A stretch of DNA of 64,000 nucleotides from Volvox africanus (Eukaryota > Chlorophyta > Chlorophyceae > Chlamydomonadales > Volvocaceae): NCBI GenBank assembly GCA_030268105.1, contig BSDZ01000078.1:6333501-6397500 (forward strand), read 5' to 3'. Below the pieces are notes generated by a model. The model saw only the letters and a program-made list of their open reading frames with translations. It ran no database searches and was not told the origin of the DNA. A program made the translations under genes and the position numbers. This document shows, in pieces, positions 49,401-63,300 of the stretch (position 1 is the first letter of the stretch; each line of letters starts with the position of its first letter).

Positions 49401-52400
49401 TACTATTGGCCTTGCTGTTGGCAGCGAAACAGTACCGCGTAAAAATTCTTTGCTCCGAGAGAAGCCGCGATACACAATAAATTTGATAGCTGATCGCTGG
49501 CGCTGCCATGCGCGTATACCTCCCGACCCCCGACCCGACTAAACCACCAAGCCAACCCGCAAAAAATGCTGAAGACAGCTCGTGCACCAACCAAACGAAG
49601 CGCGGTCTCACGCGAACTTACCTGAGGGAGCGGTATTGGTGCAAGCAGCAAAGACGCGCGCATGCGGCCAGAAGGGGGCAGGGAGGAGCACCAAGTTTCA
49701 GTACCCAAAAGTGCTACTGGGAAGGGGGACAATCGGAGAATGGGTGTTTAGGGCCGATTGCTCACATGGTGTGTTGGAGCACATGACATGAATCATATGA
49801 CATGATCATACAGTAGGTAATTCACAGCTGTAAGCATGTCTTGCCAGCTGCTGTAATTACATACTAAGATTCTAGATAAGGCCACAGGTTTCAGATTCGA
49901 TACTTGTCTCCCTGTAATAATAACAAAACGCTACCGGGTTGTGAGGAAATGAGGCGAGGGGATAACGTGGGGGGCCCAACGGACAGGACCGACCCCCAGA
50001 CCAGTAAGTGTGTGAAGCGACGAACAGGTAGATGCTTTTCAACGCCCTCGCCGATGATTACCGTTGGCGGTCGTTTAACGGTGACGTGGACAGGCAAATA
50101 ATGCAGCTCGGGCAGCTGCGGGTAAATGATCTGGTGTGTGACGCCCGCCTCTGTCATTGTTCCCTTTTACGAATTAGCATTTATGCGTAATTTTGCACGC
50201 TTCCGCGTTAGCAGCCATACACAAACACTGACCTCCAGCAGGAAACGACGCAGGTCCTCAAAGTCCGACAAGACATGCGGCTTTAGTGTTTTCACGGCCA
50301 CGGCGAGGCTGGGACCGCCAGGCAACATCTCCAATCTGCCAGGAAGAAGGAGAAAGAAAGGGATAACGTTCGACGATATATGGAGATTTTCCCAGCCGGC
50401 GGGAAGGGGCAAGAAGGACTAAGCGCGCAGAAAAGCAGAACGGGGTTTCGGTGAATATCGCGGTGATACCCGGAGCTCTCGACTTCGTCGTCCCCTTACG
50501 TTTTGTACATTAGCACTAGCCAGCGCAAGTCAAGCCCCGTCATAGACCTTCGTGTCCTCCACTTCCACCTTCCCCGTCCACCGCCCACTTCCCCACCCTA
50601 CCCGCATCTCTGCACCGTTGCGAACGCCCCCTGGCCGAAGGTGCCATGCATGACGAGCAGCTCGGGAGGAATGAACAGCTCGCCCAACAGCTCCTAAAGG
50701 AATAGGGTCATTTACGGGAGGTGGCGAAGGGGGGAACGGGGGGAGAGAGCGAAAGGGGGGACGGGGGAGGGGGCGAAAGGGGGGACGGCGGAGGGGGCGA
50801 AATCGTAACCCGGACCGGAGAGAAAAATGGGCGTGAGGAGCACCATGGCCATTACTTGGGAGCAGAGTCGTGAAGAGGAGATGGACCGGTGGCTAAAGGT
50901 GGCAGTTCGCCACAGGTGCACGTTTGCTGAACGAGAGGGGGCAGGAGGGGCATCAGACGGTGTGCACTCCGTAGCGGTATGTCAACCCCATTGCGCAGTG
51001 GGGATCAGTGCGAGGTGAGCGTCCTTCCTCCCGCTATGATGATATCATGATGGGGGGAGAGGCTGGCCTCCCAACAGCACCACGCGGCCGGCCAGCACGA
51101 CATGTCCAGGGAAGCTGTGACCACGAACGACCCGGAGCCTCACCGCCTGGCGTCCCCAGCCCGAGTGCATTCATGCAGTGGCGTTATACTCCACTCCTAG
51201 ACCCTTGACCAGTTTACCTAATCTTTCTGAACTAGCCCCGTATCAGACAGCCTAGGGGCTTAATTTCCACAATAATGCATCGTCCCGTCTTGCTGCCGCG
51301 TCTGTCGTTTTCTGAACCCCATCCGCGGATTCTGGTCCGCCTATCCTTCGCACCAGCAATATGAGCCGCGGAGTGAAGTCCTCCAGCAACTCGCGACGAG
51401 GTGGTCCAGGAATCCCTGAGGTGCCCACGGTTACGGTGTCAGCAGTGGGACATGGCGTGCCCGCTGTAGCACCATGCGGCCGCGCCGCTGCTGACGTCCA
51501 TCATGTTACAACGCCGCGGAAGAACGTTTGGCGGCAAGAAGAACGGGCAGCAGAGAGGGCCGTTCAGGAGAAGGTCTGCACAAAGCAGGTCGCGGCCGGC
51601 TTCTTTCTGTTATACACCTCAAGCACCTCAACTCCCTCCCCCCGGTACCTGCTTTGGCAGACTAACGCACAACTCTCTGCTACCGCCCGTCGTCGTATGA
51701 GTGTTATTCAGCCTGTTATGCTTTACCCGCCACAACTACAGGCGCCTTGGCACTGATCACAGTAGGGGCATGAGTGAGCGACTGACCATGGGCGTGGATG
51801 TGCCCGGATGTGTGCTTGCGCTGTACAAGGGGTTACGTGCATGTGTGTGTGTATGGCCGTGCGTTTGTGGGAGGGGGATCTGGGGGTATCCCCGCCGCTT
51901 GCAGCCTTCGCGCCAGGGCTGTTTGCAGTTGGCCCCCTGGCTTCTTACTCCATTTGAACCCAAGCCTTAATCTCTCCTTCTTCCTCCTTACAATTGCCAT
52001 CACCACACCACACACATACACCATCTTATGCATCCATACCCGGGTGCTGAAGTTACCTGCGCCCGACGCAGTCGTAGCATTCTTTATCACTACCCCGCAG
52101 CATTGCGGCTGTTGCTGCGTAATCTTCGGCGGCTCCTCAGGCAAGAGCACCTCCTCCACCTCCCCCGTCTCCGCCTGCGCTCCGGCCACATCACACCTTT
52201 GGTTATGAGAGGAAGGCGCTGTTTCGTCCCCGCTTCCCCCGGCACCCGAGCTGGCTTCCCCGCTCCGGGCTGCTGGCAGGATTTCCGGGAGATCGGGTGT
52301 GGCCGGGGCGATTACGGCCTTTTTGGAGCCCTCAGGCAGCAGCTGTGGGATTTGTTGTGCAAGGGCCGTCGACTTCTGCAGATCCGCATGCTGCTGCTGC

Positions 52401-52504
52401 TGTTGAACGTGCTGAGGAGGCGTTGGAGACAAAGGCTTTTGGTCCACAGTTGAGATAGTGGCTTGCCGAAGTTTTTGTTGCTGCTTGTCCTTGTCGGACT
52501 CCGC
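43441..52504 (-). CDS. Tyrosine-kinase-like (TKL) protein kinase with a giant activation-segment insertion
   Basis: Exons (minus), all in phase, are 52504-52057, 51490-51354, 50693-50602, 50335-50233, 49144-49116, 48699-48573, 48048-47881, 47551-47272, 46991-45364, 45129-45070, 44760-44695, 44132-43872 and 43542-43441 (1166 codons and a stop). A first exon with the ATG was not found, so the 5' end is open. Counting from 52504, the kinase elements are GTFGQGAFATV (Gly-rich loop, about 210), VAVK (Lys 241), LLRKLHHPNIVSIHG (after the C-helix), IHRDLKPEN (about 348-356), ITDFG (about 373-375), YMAPEL (1011-1015), VDVFSFAIIAYELFTG and WAQDPADRPSF (the conserved late Arg region). All catalytic residues are present, so activity is plausible. 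The kinase N-lobe follows a Gln/Pro-rich region and a short LLEDFTPRLILL helix. TKL assignment rests on motif style; the Ser/Thr-type HRDLKPEN fits. The substrate is unknown. The donor at 47272 (GTCCGA) is the weakest junction. Confidence 0.87.
45364..46991 (-). other. Exon encoding most of the kinase activation-segment insertion
   Basis: A single 1628-base exon is open throughout and joins in phase on both sides, between the DFG exon (47551-47272) and the exon with YMAPEL (45129-45070). It encodes about 542 residues rich in Ala, Gly, Ser, Thr and Gln, with poly-Ala and Gln/Pro stretches and no recognisable fold. It ends in a basic segment (SGKRHAEGTHKREK) just before VGSLVYMAPEL. Confidence 0.75.
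49116..49144 (-). other. 29-base microexon of the kinase gene beside a CA repeat
   Basis: The nine codons ANLLRKLHH plus two bases of a Pro codon sit between an acceptor formed by a CA-dinucleotide run (plus-strand GT run at 49151-49168) and a donor GTAAGT. They connect RRFLLE to PNIVSIHG, exactly where a kinase C-helix continues into its conserved HPNIV motif. Confidence 0.8.
50721..50802. repeat. G-rich minisatellite in a kinase intron
   Basis: About three units of GCGAAAGGGGGGACGG(C/G)GGAGGG type lie within 110 bases of the acceptor of the Gly-loop exon. In the transcript this is a C-rich polypyrimidine stretch. Confidence 0.85.
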
Positions 52505-55500
52505 CTGTGTGATTGTAGGAGAGGGGACGAGGACACAGTACGGTAACCGTGTTATGGTCGTAGGAAGTATTAGTCCACTGGTCCAGACCTAGGTCCCAAT
52601 ATATTCGCGATGAAGTCATTAAGTTATGTAGAAGCGGTCATCGTGACCGCGTTACTAATACTTCCGGCACCTGGTTGTCATCTGCCAACTACCCGCGGGC
52701 AAATACGAGGTCGAACAAGCTCCTGATAAACGGGGCAAGGAAATTTGAATCTGATGGCTGAAGGAATGTACAATCGTATCGCATTTGCGCCCACATCGCT
52801 AAGACATCGGCGCTTCGGCCTTGCCGCCGTTCCGTTCCGAGGGATCGACGGGCGCCATTCCGCGGTACGGTTTACCGAGTAAGGAATTTGAAAATATTTG
52901 TATAACACGTTTCACCTCACCAAAATATCAAACAAGAGAGTGGGGCTGCGTTGAAAGTGCTGGCATGGCGAGACTGCGCCCCTTTCAGCTGAATTGGTCC
53001 CTTCCGGAGCTTTTTTCGTGAGAAAATCTTCTTGAGTAACCATTATTGTTGTTGATCCGCGGGTATTGTATAATGAGCTCCTAACTATATGCCGTGCGGC
53101 AATTAGAATCGGAAACTGCCTACTGACATCTAATAGTCCAAATAAAATGGCGTGATGTCATTCTCATCAAGATCAAGAAAAATAATGACTTGCGTATTGA
53201 TGAAACTATAGTAGGAGTTTGAGTCAGCTCCAGCGAGGCGAGCGACCCTGCCGCAAGGGTCACTTTGGCCCTCCCGTACGCGAATCGTTAGACCAGCATC
53301 TACACAGATAGTTGTCAGCTGATGGTTTCATAAGCTAGTATTATTAATAAACTTGTTGTTAATTCGTAATTCATGATAAGCAGTATTATGCAGTTTTTTA
53401 AGTTTTACGGTTAGTCGATGTTGCCCTAAGCTGCCTGTTATATTTGAAGAATGGACCACAAGATTGACATACCCACTTGCGCCTGTTCGCCAACAGTGTT
53501 TTATGTATACTAGTGGCAACGGTCTGGCAGCGGTCTGGCAGCCAACAATGACACAGTGTGTTCGTGACACACCATGTCACGAAACCTTCTGACGTTCCGA
53601 TGCAGGGACTAACCCGATGATTGCTGCTCAAATTTTAAGTATATTGAACTTATTGTCCTGTTTGATCAGATACTGGTAACCAGGAACCGCATTCACATGT
53701 AGTTCGAATGCATCAATTCTTGATCCCGAATCTCTTTCGGTCCCCTTTCCATCTATTCACGGAGCAAAACCACGATGACTACCCACACCTTCCCTGCCAT
53801 GATTTCGCACATTTGACCATATTAGACTTGTCTGGGCTATGCACTTGACAGGCATACATCCATGGGGCCGCATTATTTAGAGACTGCGATACATATGACG
53901 CTTGAACGACCGACACACTTCATCAGCCAGTCATTCTCTTTGCACTCTTCTACGTGAGATATTCCTTCAAAGCATAGTGACTGTACCTCCAGCCATTACG
54001 CCATTTATTGACAAGTATATAGCACCTTCACTCACTTTGGTGTACTCGGTAATCCTTCTGATCTTCTCCGCATTCCGTTCCCGCTCCCATAGCGGGGCCC
54101 CTAGATACCGGGCTTCCCTGACTCCGCAGCCCAACCCTAAGGTAAAGCCATCGGCACTTTCGTCACCCAAGCCAGCTCCTTCCGATTCCTTCTTCGTGTT
54201 TTCGGAGTTTCGTGAACACCGCATGACTTCAATGACAGCACCCATTGCAGCCATTGGCGACGCGGGTGGGCCCCAAACATCTTCCACTCCACCAGGTTCT
54301 ACGCTGCGTGGCAGTATTCATGGACCACCCGGAGAACGCTGCGGCTGGCGGTTGCCTGGGTCCTCATGTTCCTATTGACGGTAGGGCTAGTAGAGGATTT
54401 GCTTGTGCCTTGGGACCAGCTTGACCGCACCAAATCCACGCTCAATACGGAGGTCATTGCGTTGGGGCCAAGCCAAGAGAACCAAGAGCCTGGTAGTGCA
54501 GCTTAACCGGGCTGCGATGGTGTACTACACCTTGCTGCCCGGAGCGTCAACTACCGGGGCCAAACCATCAAGGTGGTTCTACAGATTGTTATACTATTGC
54601 TGTCAATGTGAAACACCATCATTGTATATAGCACGTATGAATCAATTGGCTAGATCGCCAAACCAGCCTTAGATAGGGGACCCTTTCTTTTTGACTTTGT
54701 CTTTCGAGTCCATCAGGTTCCCGGGGAATTTGGGAATTTGGGAATTTGGGAATTTGGAAGTTTACAGCTCCCCAAAATTGCCTGTCGTCAATGACTGAGC
54801 CCGGACAGCTGGGCATGACGTTTGATGCTCTCTACATCTTGCTGCCAATCTCGATATGCACGTTTAAATGTACTACTCATGCTGTTGCGTGTGAGGAGTT
54901 TTTGTGCATACACAGGTTGGACCGTGCGTCACGCGGCTTGTGCTCCTCAGGCTATTTAATCGCTTACATGGGAACCTGGCTTGCCGGCACCTGACGTTGT
55001 GCTACATTATGGCCGCATAAAAACAGCATCTTGGGTGGCTCCATCCCTCGAACCTGGATAAACGGTGCCTAGCAAGTGCCACAAAACTAAACCCAGGTGC
55101 AGCGACTAGCGGCAAGGAGATCAACTTCGGTGGCCGAAGGTTTGACCTAGGGCGCCGCAGTGGCTGTTGGCACCACAGCATGCCGTGCCCAATGCGGCAT
55201 GGGGCCAGCGGTCATCGCCACGCCCGGGCTACTGCGGGCGCGTTGCACCCGAATGACGTGGAGGTGGACGACGTGCACGATATTGCAGATGGGTCTGCAG
55301 GTTCCCGGGCCGACTTCTTTCCCTTTGTCGTGGCTTGTGGCATAGTGGACGTGGACTCCAAGAACACCAACTACACGCTCAGCATCAGGAAGGGGGGACG
55401 TTTGATACGGGAGAAGTTTACGAAGGAAGTGTAAAGGCAAGCATGAGTGTACCAGTAACTTTGGGGTGGTGCTCAACCAAGCGACGCCGTCCGAAATTGT

Positions 55501-57340
55501 ATATCCATTTTACGCGCGTCGCTGCCAGAGGTGTCAAGTTCTGAAACCCGGCACACCGTACGTGGTTCTTCTCATGGGGGACGGCGGCCACTGGATGGGC
55601 ATCGCAAAGGTGCGCTTCACGACTTCAACTGCTCCCTTGTCGCCAGTGCCAATGCCAGGTTGACTGCAGATACAGCTTTTGCAGTAATGACGGTGTGTCC
55701 AGGTTAGCAGCCAGTTCTCAAAGTTGTGTCAGCCAAAGTACGCAGCTATTGTTGTGTTCGAATCTTAGACACGTTGCGTAGGCGATATTGCTCGTCTGTT
55801 GGAGCTGAATGAAGATGACGGCAGCACAGAACGCTTCAGCAGTACATTGTTTCACGTCTCGTGTCCTTTCGCATGAGTCGGAATGCAACTTCTAACTGGA
55901 TTGTCAAGGGTCTAGCATAACGAGGCGAACGCAATATGGAAGGTTAAGGCATGATGGACATTGTGAGAATCTCAGCGCCATGGTGCCGAGTATGATCCCA
56001 GTAGTAACGATGCAGGCCATTTATGTATGCTTTGGACAGGGCTCCGGAACATATAGACAGCGGGGTTGCAGGTTGATCTTTACGGGTGAATGAACGAGGG
56101 GATGAGCGGTTGAATGTGCTTAGCTTGGAATGCATGGCGGCACAAGAGTGGACACCACGTTCCCCAAAGCAGCTTTGTGATGGTTGTCGTGATCACATCT
56201 TACGCTTAAAGACAGCGATCTGAATGTGGGTGGTCTCGGAAGCATATCGTGTTGCTCATGCATGTCGAGACTTGGTCAAGGAAGCTGCAGGTCAGCCGCA
56301 AGACAAAAGCGCATTCTTACGCAGCACACCACGAGGCGGGAAAGGACATTTGCCATATCATGGCCTTAAAACTTCTGCATGGTCGACGGGTGTAGACCTT
56401 ACACTATTGCTTCGAACGTCATGCCATCACTTCAGTGCCAAAAGAAGTCCGCACTTCCATAATATTATCAGGTATTGGATAATAGTACATGCACCTCCGT
56501 CAATGTCGCACAACTTCCAAAAGTTCACATTCAGGCGGAAAGATGCTGACCGGTATTTGCAAGCCCCATCAAGCCCCATCCATCTGTCAAGAGAAATGCC
56601 ACGTTATACACACGGTCGCTGCGCAGGCAATGTCCCATGGACACCCCATACTTGCCAAGTACTGCTAAATGATGATCCCAGCGCGCTCCTAAGCTTATGG
56701 CAACGACGCAATAATCATGGGGGACACGTGCGGACGTACAAATGAAGTCCTTGAAACGATACCTCATTGCCTATAAATTTACGGAAACCACACAACAGCT
56801 CGCGACGCTTTATAGAGAAAAAGCGTCACACATGAGTTCAAGCCACGCGAACAGGTTTCAAGTTTTCACTTCAGTCTATTAAACCCTAGGCTGTCACTAC
56901 CACACTACGCATTCATGATCGTACCTCCTACCCAAATCAAGCCCAAATGATTTGTCTGTCGCAAGGTGCAGTACTCGATGCCAGAACAGCAATTAACCTA
57001 GGCTTTGTATTATCATATAACATTAGTGTTCACCCATCCGTGCTTTGTCCTGTACCTAGAGGACAGCCAAAACTAGCTTGAGGCCTGCCAAAACTTAAAC
57101 GACGGAAGCAGCACATCCATAGCAACTTCGGGGGATACCGACCTTCGGCCATGCACGCGCCCGCTTCATTGGTCGACCATCTCCAGGAAGATGTCACCCT
57201 GCAAGCGTTTCATACTTATATTCGACTGATCTAGGCTAAGCACCTACCAACGCACACCTGTACAACTGCCACGCGCGTAATCACATTCGAGTTCGGCAAT
57301 GTCATGTCAAATTAACGATGGCAGGAATGGGATATGGCCC
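52505..57340. other. 4.8 kb region with no firm gene
   Basis: The missing 5' exon and promoter of the kinase should lie near its left end; an ATG-initiated minus-strand stretch at 52619 (MTSSRIYWDLGLDQW) is a candidate but has no clean donor. 54723-54757 is a GGGAATTT tandem repeat (about four units). A plus-strand frame at 53902-54378 has one hydrophobic segment but no known domain. A GACCCT/AGGGTC hairpin occurs near 53246. The right end would contain the 3' UTR of the coiled-coil gene. Confidence 0.4.
55180..55663 (+). pseudogene. Possible broken gene, two overlapping plus-strand frames
   Basis: A frame with VACGIVDVDSKNTNYTLSIR ends at a TAA near 55434. A second frame begins close behind it with CTSNFGVVLNQATPSEIVYP and continues to RCQRCQVLKPGTPYVVLLMG. 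Together they look like two parts of one small cysteine-containing beta-rich domain separated by a frame change or a missed intron. The order, a Val-rich strand then a CxxC-LKPGTPYVV strand, is vaguely like a netrin/TIMP-type module, but the similarity is too weak to assert. Confidence 0.25.
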
Positions 57341-60300
57341 TTAGTCACAAGCTCGACCTGGTCCAACGCCAGAAGGCATGTACACCGGACGATTCGGATG
57401 CTCCTTACACGGCGACTGCCCCCGGGCACCTGGCGATCCGTACGAAGCCACTGGCCCTTGGCTGCCGTCCGCGCCCCCACCGGAGCCCCAATGACCTATT
57501 GCCTCGATACCAGCATCACCGCGGCCGTAATGCGGCTGGACCACCGCATTCATAGAGCCGTGCGAGGGCATGTGCGTTTCAAAAGAAGGGCCAGCATCGT
57601 GAGTAGCCCCTACCACGATGCCGCCTCGCTTGCCGCCGCCGATTTGGCCCAGCAGCACCATGTCCTGTAGCATCTTTAGGTATGGCGTCCGATAGCGGGT
57701 GGCCGCCCGGGGCCCAGCGCCTGCACCCAGCCCACCTTCTAACGCCTCCCCCCCTACAGTAGGCAATAGAGGCGACACGCCACCTAAAACCTCGTCAGTA
57801 TCCGTTATGTGAGGTTTAGGCTTACCTTCCCGATCACGTTCGCGCACGGGCGTGACCCTACCAGTGTGGCCTCCGTAATGCTCCCGACTTTCAGCTGCAC
57901 CCGTCAGAGTGCCGCCTGCCATGCTCGCTGGGGAGGCAGCCCGCACAGGTGAGATCACACGGCCTGGGGTGGCTCCAGGTGGGTACCACGGGCTTACGTT
58001 TATGATAGCCAGCGTAGACCGGGCGCTTTGGCTGGATGGCGATGGAAATGTGCCGTAGACGAATTCCATGGCATGGGGGCTGATGCTGTCATTGGTATTC
58101 TGCACCTGCTCCTTGCTATTTCCGCTTCTATACTCGACACCCCCACGCATCAGGTCAACATCCTGGTTAGGAGTTGTGTTACCTAAGCGATGCAAGTCCT
58201 TGGGTGTGCCGATTGGTCGGATTTCATCGCGCCTGCCGAGTGCCTCCCGTTGTGCCAAGTGCAGCTCGTTTGTCCCGAAGGTGGTCCGCGGAAGCTCTGC
58301 AGGCTTCGCCCTGGTCTCCAAGTCGAAGAAGCGCATCCGAGATGGGGTCTCCAATGGTTCACTCCCATTCCTAAAGCCCCTGCTACAGCTTTCGTGAGAC
58401 GCAGCCTGAGGAGAACGCTGCATAACTGCATGCGCATCCAGGCCAGCCATTGCGCCTGTACCGCCGATGCCAACCTCACCAAAGGAATATCGCACCGGCG
58501 GGTGCGCAGGCGGATGCGGATGGAAAACAGGCTGTTGCCTTGGCTGGTCCGGAAACTCGAGATCCGATGGGACGTCCGCTCGGGCGGGGGACCTGCAAGA
58601 TTCAAACCCTCCAGAGGTTGGTGTCATATTCGCCTGTTCCATTACGCCCTGCGGCTGCTGGCCCCGAGCAAGCTTTACTGTGTCCATTATGGCCGAGATA
58701 CGCGCGTGATGAGCACCTAGGCGCGCTGTGAGTAGCTCCATCTCAGCCACCTCCGCACGGTTAAGGTACACTGCAGAGAGACGGTGGCGAGGGCTGTTAG
58801 ACGAAAGTTGTCGCATTTGGTACCCGAATAGCGGATTAACATGGAATGCATAAAATAAATCAAGTTCATCCGTAGGCATGCTTATTCAAACTCCACGCGA
58901 TTGAACCCATAAACTGAGCGTAGCGGATTTTTAAGCACGGTAACAGTCAAGGGCGCTCACCTCCACCAGCACGTTTCTCCTGCAGCTCACGTATGCGGCT
59001 GCTATCAGCGACCACTTCCCACCGAAGCTGTGTCGCTTCGTCCGTTAGGCGCTTCTGCAACAGTGACGCGGGGCTCAATGACCGTGTGCCGGGACCAGGA
59101 TTCGCGGAAGTGTCAACTGGTTGTTGCTCCAGTGTTGCTCCAGAGGGCGGCGGGCGGGGCTCGATTGAGCCCGCCCGTGGCCGCGCACGCTGGCCAAACG
59201 CAGCCTTCCCCTCACCCGTGCGGCTAGCCGTGCTGTTTGACCCCGAACCGACGGACATAACGGCAGGAGACGGGTGCCGACTTGTCTGGTGCGTCTTACG
59301 CAAGATTAACAGCTGCTGGGCTTTGGCGGAATCTTCTAAGATGCTCGTGGCTCCTCCTGACGCGCGGCCACCAGCCACTGCCCGTCCGGCTGATCCGTGC
59401 CGCCGCTCTGCTGACTGGCCGCGCGTGGTGCTCCGTGACCGCCGGGCGCCCATGAGGTTCATCGCGGCAACCTGCGTGGACGCACATACGACCCGGTTGG
59501 AAAGCTAATTGGAAGGCCTAGAATACATGTTCCAACGACCACACTCGAGCATTATTGACGCCCACAACCACCCTTTGATCATCACGATTACCTCCTGCCG
59601 CAGCTGGGCCGCGTCTGTTTCTGCAGCTCGCAGCTGCTGCGTCTGGCGGCGAAGCTGTTCCACTAGCTGGTCAAGTTGCTGTTGCAGGCGCAGATTCTCC
59701 TCCGAACTGACCTCGGCTGCGCTGCGGAGCTCTTGAATTTCCGCCTTTGCAAGCAGGAACAATGATATGCGGCACGTTAAACGGAGTGGCAATGAGAAAA
59801 GATAGTAGGGAAGGCCGCATTGGCCCACATAATTAAACAGAACCAGACCGACCCGCCCAAGTTCAAAAGAGGAATTCCATAGGGAATTCGGGGCCGCTCC
59901 AGCACTAAGCATCAGCAAATGTATCCGTGTGTCGATTAATGGCCCCAACAACCCTGTCTTGTGAGTGGCATTTACCCACCTCCGCATCTAGTGCGTACGC
60001 CTCGTAGCGGCTGAGGGCAGTGCGGGCGTTTGAAAGCTCGGCCTGTAGCACCGCCACCTCCTCAGCCAGTTCCTCAATGCGTGGTTCCAGGAGCGACCTG
60101 CCATCGTAAGGAGGGTGTGAATAGAATTCCAGACGCCAAGAAGGAGAACACCCATTGGTACTCACGCCCGCTTTCGCTCTTCACGAAGTTTGTCGCCCAT
60201 AACAACCACTTCACCCTCCGCGATACGGTTGGCATCTTCCGCGCGCTTCTGATGGGTTTCCAGGCCAGCAATGGCCTCCTGCGCATCAGCTAGGCTGGCC

Positions 60301-63300
60301 TGCAGTCAGCCATAGATCAAAACCACGGGGTTCACTTGGTTACTCTGATGAGATGTTTCAACACAGCGCCAGGCAAGAGTCACCGTCAGCTCTATATCTG
60401 CAATTGACCTCATGACCTCGTCATGAAAACCTAGGCACCGCAATCGGTCAAAAACACATCGGTACACAGTCAAAGGCTACATGGGCACACGCCGTTTCAG
60501 GAAGGATAATTTAACCGAGGCATGACTTGCGCACCTTAAGGCTCGCAATTTGCCTTGCAGCGCCCGCCTCCTTCTGGTCCATACTGTGCCGCGCCTCTGC
60601 CAAAGCACGCTGTGCTTCGGACTCAGCGGTGCGTATCTCCATTACCTGGGTATCTAGGCACGCAACCCGCTGCTGGGAGGCTGCAGCCATCTTGTTGGCA
60701 GCCTGTAACCATGACACCATGCCCATGGCCGGTAGCGGCCGGGGACGAAATTATGTTAATATATTTTGTATCTAACGAGCACCAAACAACATTGTCAACT
60801 CGCTACATTACCACACGGTTTTTCTGTACCAACCTGGAGACTAGCCTTCAGCTCAGCCTCCTGATCAAGAGCAGCTTGTTTTGCACTGTGTAGAGCCCGC
60901 TGCGCATCCAGGAGCTCTTCCTGCACGTGCCAGTGATGGCAAATGAGTAAAAGAGCAATCCATTCAAATTTACGCCCACAACATGTTTGCCTTGTGGCAG
61001 TTTCTTGCCTTCAGCGACGCGATGTCCATCTCTGCAGCGGCCTGCGAAGCCTGTTGAGCAGCACACGCAGCATCTAGCTCGTCCCGCAGTTGATCCAGCT
61101 TTTCATGTGCAGACGCCTCTCGTGTAATCGCTTTGTGGAGAAGTTCCTGCAGTTCCTGTGTGCATTGGTACAGTGGACAGATCTGTCGCATAGTGTTCAC
61201 AATATGCAGAACTCGTAACCGAACACGAATAATTCTAGGACCTCACCTTGGCCTTTTGCTCGCCCCGTGCCCGTTCTGCCTCTAGGGTTGCCCGTGTGGT
61301 CTCCAGTGCTTCCTGGAGTCCAGTAACCATACCCTTCGCATCTACATCCCGGTCAAGTAAATGTTGTTGAGCGCCCTTCAACGCTGCCTCCATTTCCGCG
61401 AGCTCCTGTTGAAGGTGATACACCTTGTCTGATTCCTCCGATGCCTGCGCTCGCGCTTGCGCAACCTTCACCTAGCAAGCGACAATTGAAAGCGCAGTGC
61501 TGAATGTTAATTTGCATCCAGAGAGAGGCCAATGGGCATACTTGCAATGGGTATATTAATTAGTCCTCTGCAGAGATCGGTCTTGAAACCATGACAGCAT
61601 ACATTTCACTGGGCATAACATCATATTCCTGCCTCTAGCATAGCCAAGGAGATATGCTTACCTGCATCTCACCAACACGCGACTCCGTGAGAGCTTGTTG
61701 AGCTGTTAGCTTCTTAGTGACAGCAGCCAGCTCTTTACGAAGCATTGCCAGCTCTCCATGCACCTCACTGACCTCAGTCTTCGCTGTGGCCAAAAGCCTC
61801 TCAGTAGCTATACGGCATTCCCGCTCTGCCACGAATTTTGCCTCCGTTTCTTGAAGGTGCTCTCGCAGGCACGCAATGTCTCCCAGCTGGCTTTGAAGCT
61901 GTGCAGTATGCTGTTCATGGGACCGCACTTGTTCCTCGAGGGTAGCCTTAGCCTGCACTGTTACCTCCTGCTGCTGCACGATCGACTCATAACTGACTCG
62001 GACTGAAGCCAGCTCTGTCGTTAGAGCGGCTGCCCGGCTTGCCAACGTGTCTCGCTCAGCCATGACTGCCGCAAGCTCAGCCCGGACAGCCGCTGCCTGG
62101 GTCCGGGCAGAGTGTGCCTCAGCCCGTTCTCCCAACAAACATGCCTCTGCACCCGTTAGTTGATCCTGCAGCGAGCCAGCCTGCTGCTGCAGTTGCTCGA
62201 CATGTTCCTGCAGCAAGCGCAGCTGCACCTCTAATTTTGCATGTGCCGCAGCAAACTCAAGGTTTTCAGATCGAAGGTTTCCAACCTGCTGTGCAGATAC
62301 ATCTCGCGCACTTGTAGCGGCCACAAGCTCAGTGCGGACAGCGTCCAGCTGTGCTTCCAGTTGGGAAATGGCACTTTGTGTATCAGCTCTCTCTGCTGCA
62401 TGCTGGGCCTCCGCACGGGATAGCTGCTGACGAAGGTTCTCGGCCTGCTGCTCCAACACTTTGCCGTATTCTTCAAGCGGAACGAGGTGACTTTCCAAGA
62501 TAGCATGATCACCCTTCATATGTGATATTTGACGCAGCCCAGCCGCATGCTCAGCTTGTGCCACACCCAACGTAGGTAACACAACAGTAAGCTGTGCTTC
62601 CAATGCATTGCGTTGTGCTGCAACCGCCATAAGCTCGGCATGTGCAGCAGCAAGATCGGCACAGAGCTTTCCCTGCAGCTCCTCCGCCTTTGTCTGAGCA
62701 GTTTCTGCGCTAAGGCGCTCGGCAGCGACACGGCTTTCTGCATCCAACAGCTTTTGCTTGTTGATGTCCAACTGCCCCTGCAGCAGCTGTGATAGCTGCT
62801 CCAGTGAGTTGACCTTTTCCTGCAGGTCAGCACAGCTGGATGTGACCTGTAAAAGCTCCGTACGTGTGGCAGCAAGCTGCTGCAATGCGCTCGTGCGGTC
62901 TGCAGCTATGGATTCCAGCTCTGCACGTGCAGATGTTAGTTGAAGTTCAAGCCGTGAATGGACAACTTTTGCTTCAGTCCGTTCCAATGACAGATGCGCT
63001 TCTGCAGCAATGAGACGGTGCTGCAAGTCCTCCGCATATTGTTTCAATTCATCTGCACGAAGCTCCAAAGCACGCAGGTGTTCTGCAACACGTGACGCCT
63101 CACTGGCACGTGATGCATCAAGGTTGCGCTGCTGCACCTCCACAGTCCGCTGCTGCTCACGCATCACTGCTGCTGTCGCTACTGCGGCAGCAGTAGCACT
63201 ACTCCTCTCTTCCTCAATCACAGCCAGGACATCCCTTACAGCGTTCAATTGCTGCATAACTGCATCACGCTGCGCCCGAGCATCTGATAGCTCATTCAAT

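Noticed and set aside
53240..53270. GC-rich hairpin considered as part of a tRNA or other RNA gene
   Set aside because: Only a six-base stem is present; no acceptor stem, T-loop GTTCRA or internal promoter boxes at the right spacing.
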